NCBI RefSeq assembly: GCF_000648615.1 | Contig: NZ_JFZC01000011.1 | Coordinates: 1-44,065 of the forward strand | Length of the DNA stretch: 44,065 nt | Direction: 5' to 3' | Source of the DNA: Sporolactobacillus terrae DSM 11697 | GTDB taxonomy: Bacteria; Bacillota; Bacilli; Bacillales; Sporolactobacillaceae | Shown: positions 43,272 to 44,065 of the stretch, piece by piece | How the letters are laid out: each line of letters starts with the position of its first letter | Numbering within the stretch: the stretch's first letter is position 1 | Notes under the pieces: model-generated | Told to the model about the DNA's origin: nothing | The model's database searches: none | The model's input: the letters and a program-made list of their open reading frames with translations, nothing else | Made by a program: the position numbers and the translations under genes

Positions 43272-44065
43272 TATTACATGGATCAAGTTGAAAACCGACA
43301 TGTTTGAAAATGAGAAAATAAAGCTGATAGAAGCACTTCCCGATGCTGATACGATCATTATCATTTGGGTGAAATTACTCAGTTATGCCGGGCGCGCAAA
43401 CGCTGGCGGCTACATCATGTTGACGGAGAATGTGCCAATGACAACGGAAGAAATGGCAACGATCTTCAACCGACCACTAAATACGGTGCGCTTGGCTTTG
43501 GAAACCTTTAGACGGTACCGGATGATCGAAATGAACGAGGACCAGGTCATTCGGATAAAGAATTGGGATGTCTATCAAAACCTGGAAGGCATGGAGAAGG
43601 TCAAGGAACAGAACCGATTAAGGAAAAGAAAACAGCGAGAACGGGACAAGCAATTACCCGAACCACCGGTACCTGAACAGGATGATTCATCAGGTCACGT
43701 GACGTCACGTGACAGTCACGCAACAGATATAGATAAAGAATTAGATAAAGAAAAAGAAAATACTTCTTGTCGCAAAAACAAGTTTTCCGACGAGCACATG
43801 GCAATGGCGAATCTATTACTCTCTTTGATCAAGGAGAATAATCCTAACTACAAATCACCGAAAAGCCTGGATAAATGGGCGAATGACATGCGACTCATGA
43901 TGGAACGAGACAAGCGAACGAAAGAGCAGGTTGAGTATTTAATTCGCTGGTCACAGAAAGATGATTTTTGGAGCACAGTGATTCTTTCGCCAAACAGCCT
44001 AAGAAAAGGCTTTGACAAAATGGTTGCCCGGTGCCGTCAAGAGAGTAGGCAGAAACAGAACAGAG
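43264..44065 (+). CDS. Phage replisome organizer, N-terminal part (3'-truncated by the window)
   Basis: Open from TTG 43264 to the last base (267 codons), without a stop in the window. The start MGDITWIKLKTDMFENEKIK and the following winged-helix region match the phage replisome-organizer N-terminal family; later residues (KSPKSLDKWANDMRLMMERD ... IRWSQKDDFW) resemble the C-terminal helical part seen in these DnaD-like loaders. AGGTG stands seven bases upstream. The middle linker (about residues 138-165) is encoded by short repeats that look like an origin. Confidence 0.85.
   Translation, partial: MGDITWIKLKTDMFENEKIKLIEALPDADTIIIIWVKLLSYAGRANAGGYIMLTENVPMTTEEMATIFNRPLNTVRLALETFRRYRMIEMNEDQVIRIKNWDVYQNLEGMEKVKEQNRLRKRKQRERDKQLPEPPVPEQDDSSGHVTSRDSHATDIDKELDKEKENTSCRKNKFSDEHMAMANLLLSLIKENNPNYKSPKSLDKWANDMRLMMERDKRTKEQVEYLIRWSQKDDFWSTVILSPNSLRKGFDKMVARCRQESRQKQNR
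43694..43740. other. Possible phage replication origin in the replisome-organizer gene
   Basis: GTCACGTGAC is repeated twice head to tail (43694-43703, 43704-43713), followed by AGTCACG, and then by an A/T-rich tract (GATAAAGAA repeats). Iterons next to an easily melted stretch inside the initiator gene are the arrangement of several Firmicutes phage origins. Confidence 0.55.

Larger units (their letters stand above)
35545..44065. mobile_element. Prophage (or related integrative element), left end
   Basis: From just after mutL the content changes to phage genes: integrase, ImmA-type peptidase, lysogeny repressor with operators, Cro-like regulator, many short overlapping early genes, a DUF771 protein and a replisome-organizer gene. 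The first part (37.2-41.5 kb) is visibly richer in A and T than the host genes. The right end is outside the window, so the attachment site cannot be defined. Confidence 0.9.

Noticed and set aside
42678-43364. 228-codon leftward frame in the phage early region
   Set aside because: It covers several rightward genes with good ribosome sites (DUF771 gene, 43110 gene, replisome organizer) and has low-complexity composition.

Overview
The window is chromosomal DNA of an endospore-forming, low-to-medium GC Gram-positive bacterium of the order Bacillales. The evidence is direct: dipicolinate synthase (dpaA-dpaB), spoIIIE, spoVS, cotE and ymdB are present, and the gene order follows the Bacillus subtilis dpaA-to-mutL chromosomal segment. 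Several genes of the B. subtilis order are absent (tepA, most of the ymfC-ymfK set, pbpX, tdh-kbl), and pcp, a CBS-domain gene, three MFS transporters and a MoxR-DUF58-DUF4129 cluster are present instead. This suggests a lineage outside Bacillus proper; Sporolactobacillus and its relatives are a guess from gene content, not a demonstrated assignment.

Layout. 1-448: transcription terminators, a dispersed repeat and a sigma-K-like promoter. 449-5357: dpaA-dpaB, then asd-dapG-dapA, which makes the dihydrodipicolinate that DpaAB converts to the spore-core solute dipicolinic acid and that also feeds lysine and diaminopimelate synthesis. 5431-7875: pcp and an RNase J2-like protein with degraded catalytic motifs. 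8115-13488: spoIIIE, a ymfI-type reductase, a 740-bp stretch without a clear gene, rodZ and pgsA. 13568-19277: cinA, recA (with a LexA-box-like site and a good promoter), rny and ymdB. 19398-23180: spoVS (reversed relative to its neighbours), a CBS protein and two tandem paralogous MFS exporters. 23405-25952: miaB-ymcA and cotE. 26206-30867: leftward genes for a third MFS protein and a MoxR/DUF58/DUF4129 membrane module. 31029-35533: mutS-mutL.

From about 35540 to the end of the window lies the left end of a prophage or related integrative element, inserted directly downstream of mutL and running off the right edge. It begins with a leftward immA-int operon. A cargo block follows: a tail-to-tail pair encoding an sce7726-family protein with a nuclease-like motif and a Beta/sce7725-like protein, then a frameshifted SHOCT-domain gene. 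Next comes the genetic switch: a leftward repressor and a rightward Cro-like gene around a cluster of palindromic operators, one more of which lies inside the Cro-like gene. The early genes follow: several small hypothetical proteins, a DUF771 protein and the start of a phage replisome-organizer gene that carries repeats resembling an origin of replication.

A family of roughly 210-270 bp dispersed repeats occurs at least three times (before dpaA, after recA, after rny), each directly after a terminator, with a possible fourth decayed copy after cotE. The best candidate for an undescribed system is the sce7726/Beta pair in the phage lysogeny region, a position where phages often carry defence genes. 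Its function cannot be proven from sequence alone.
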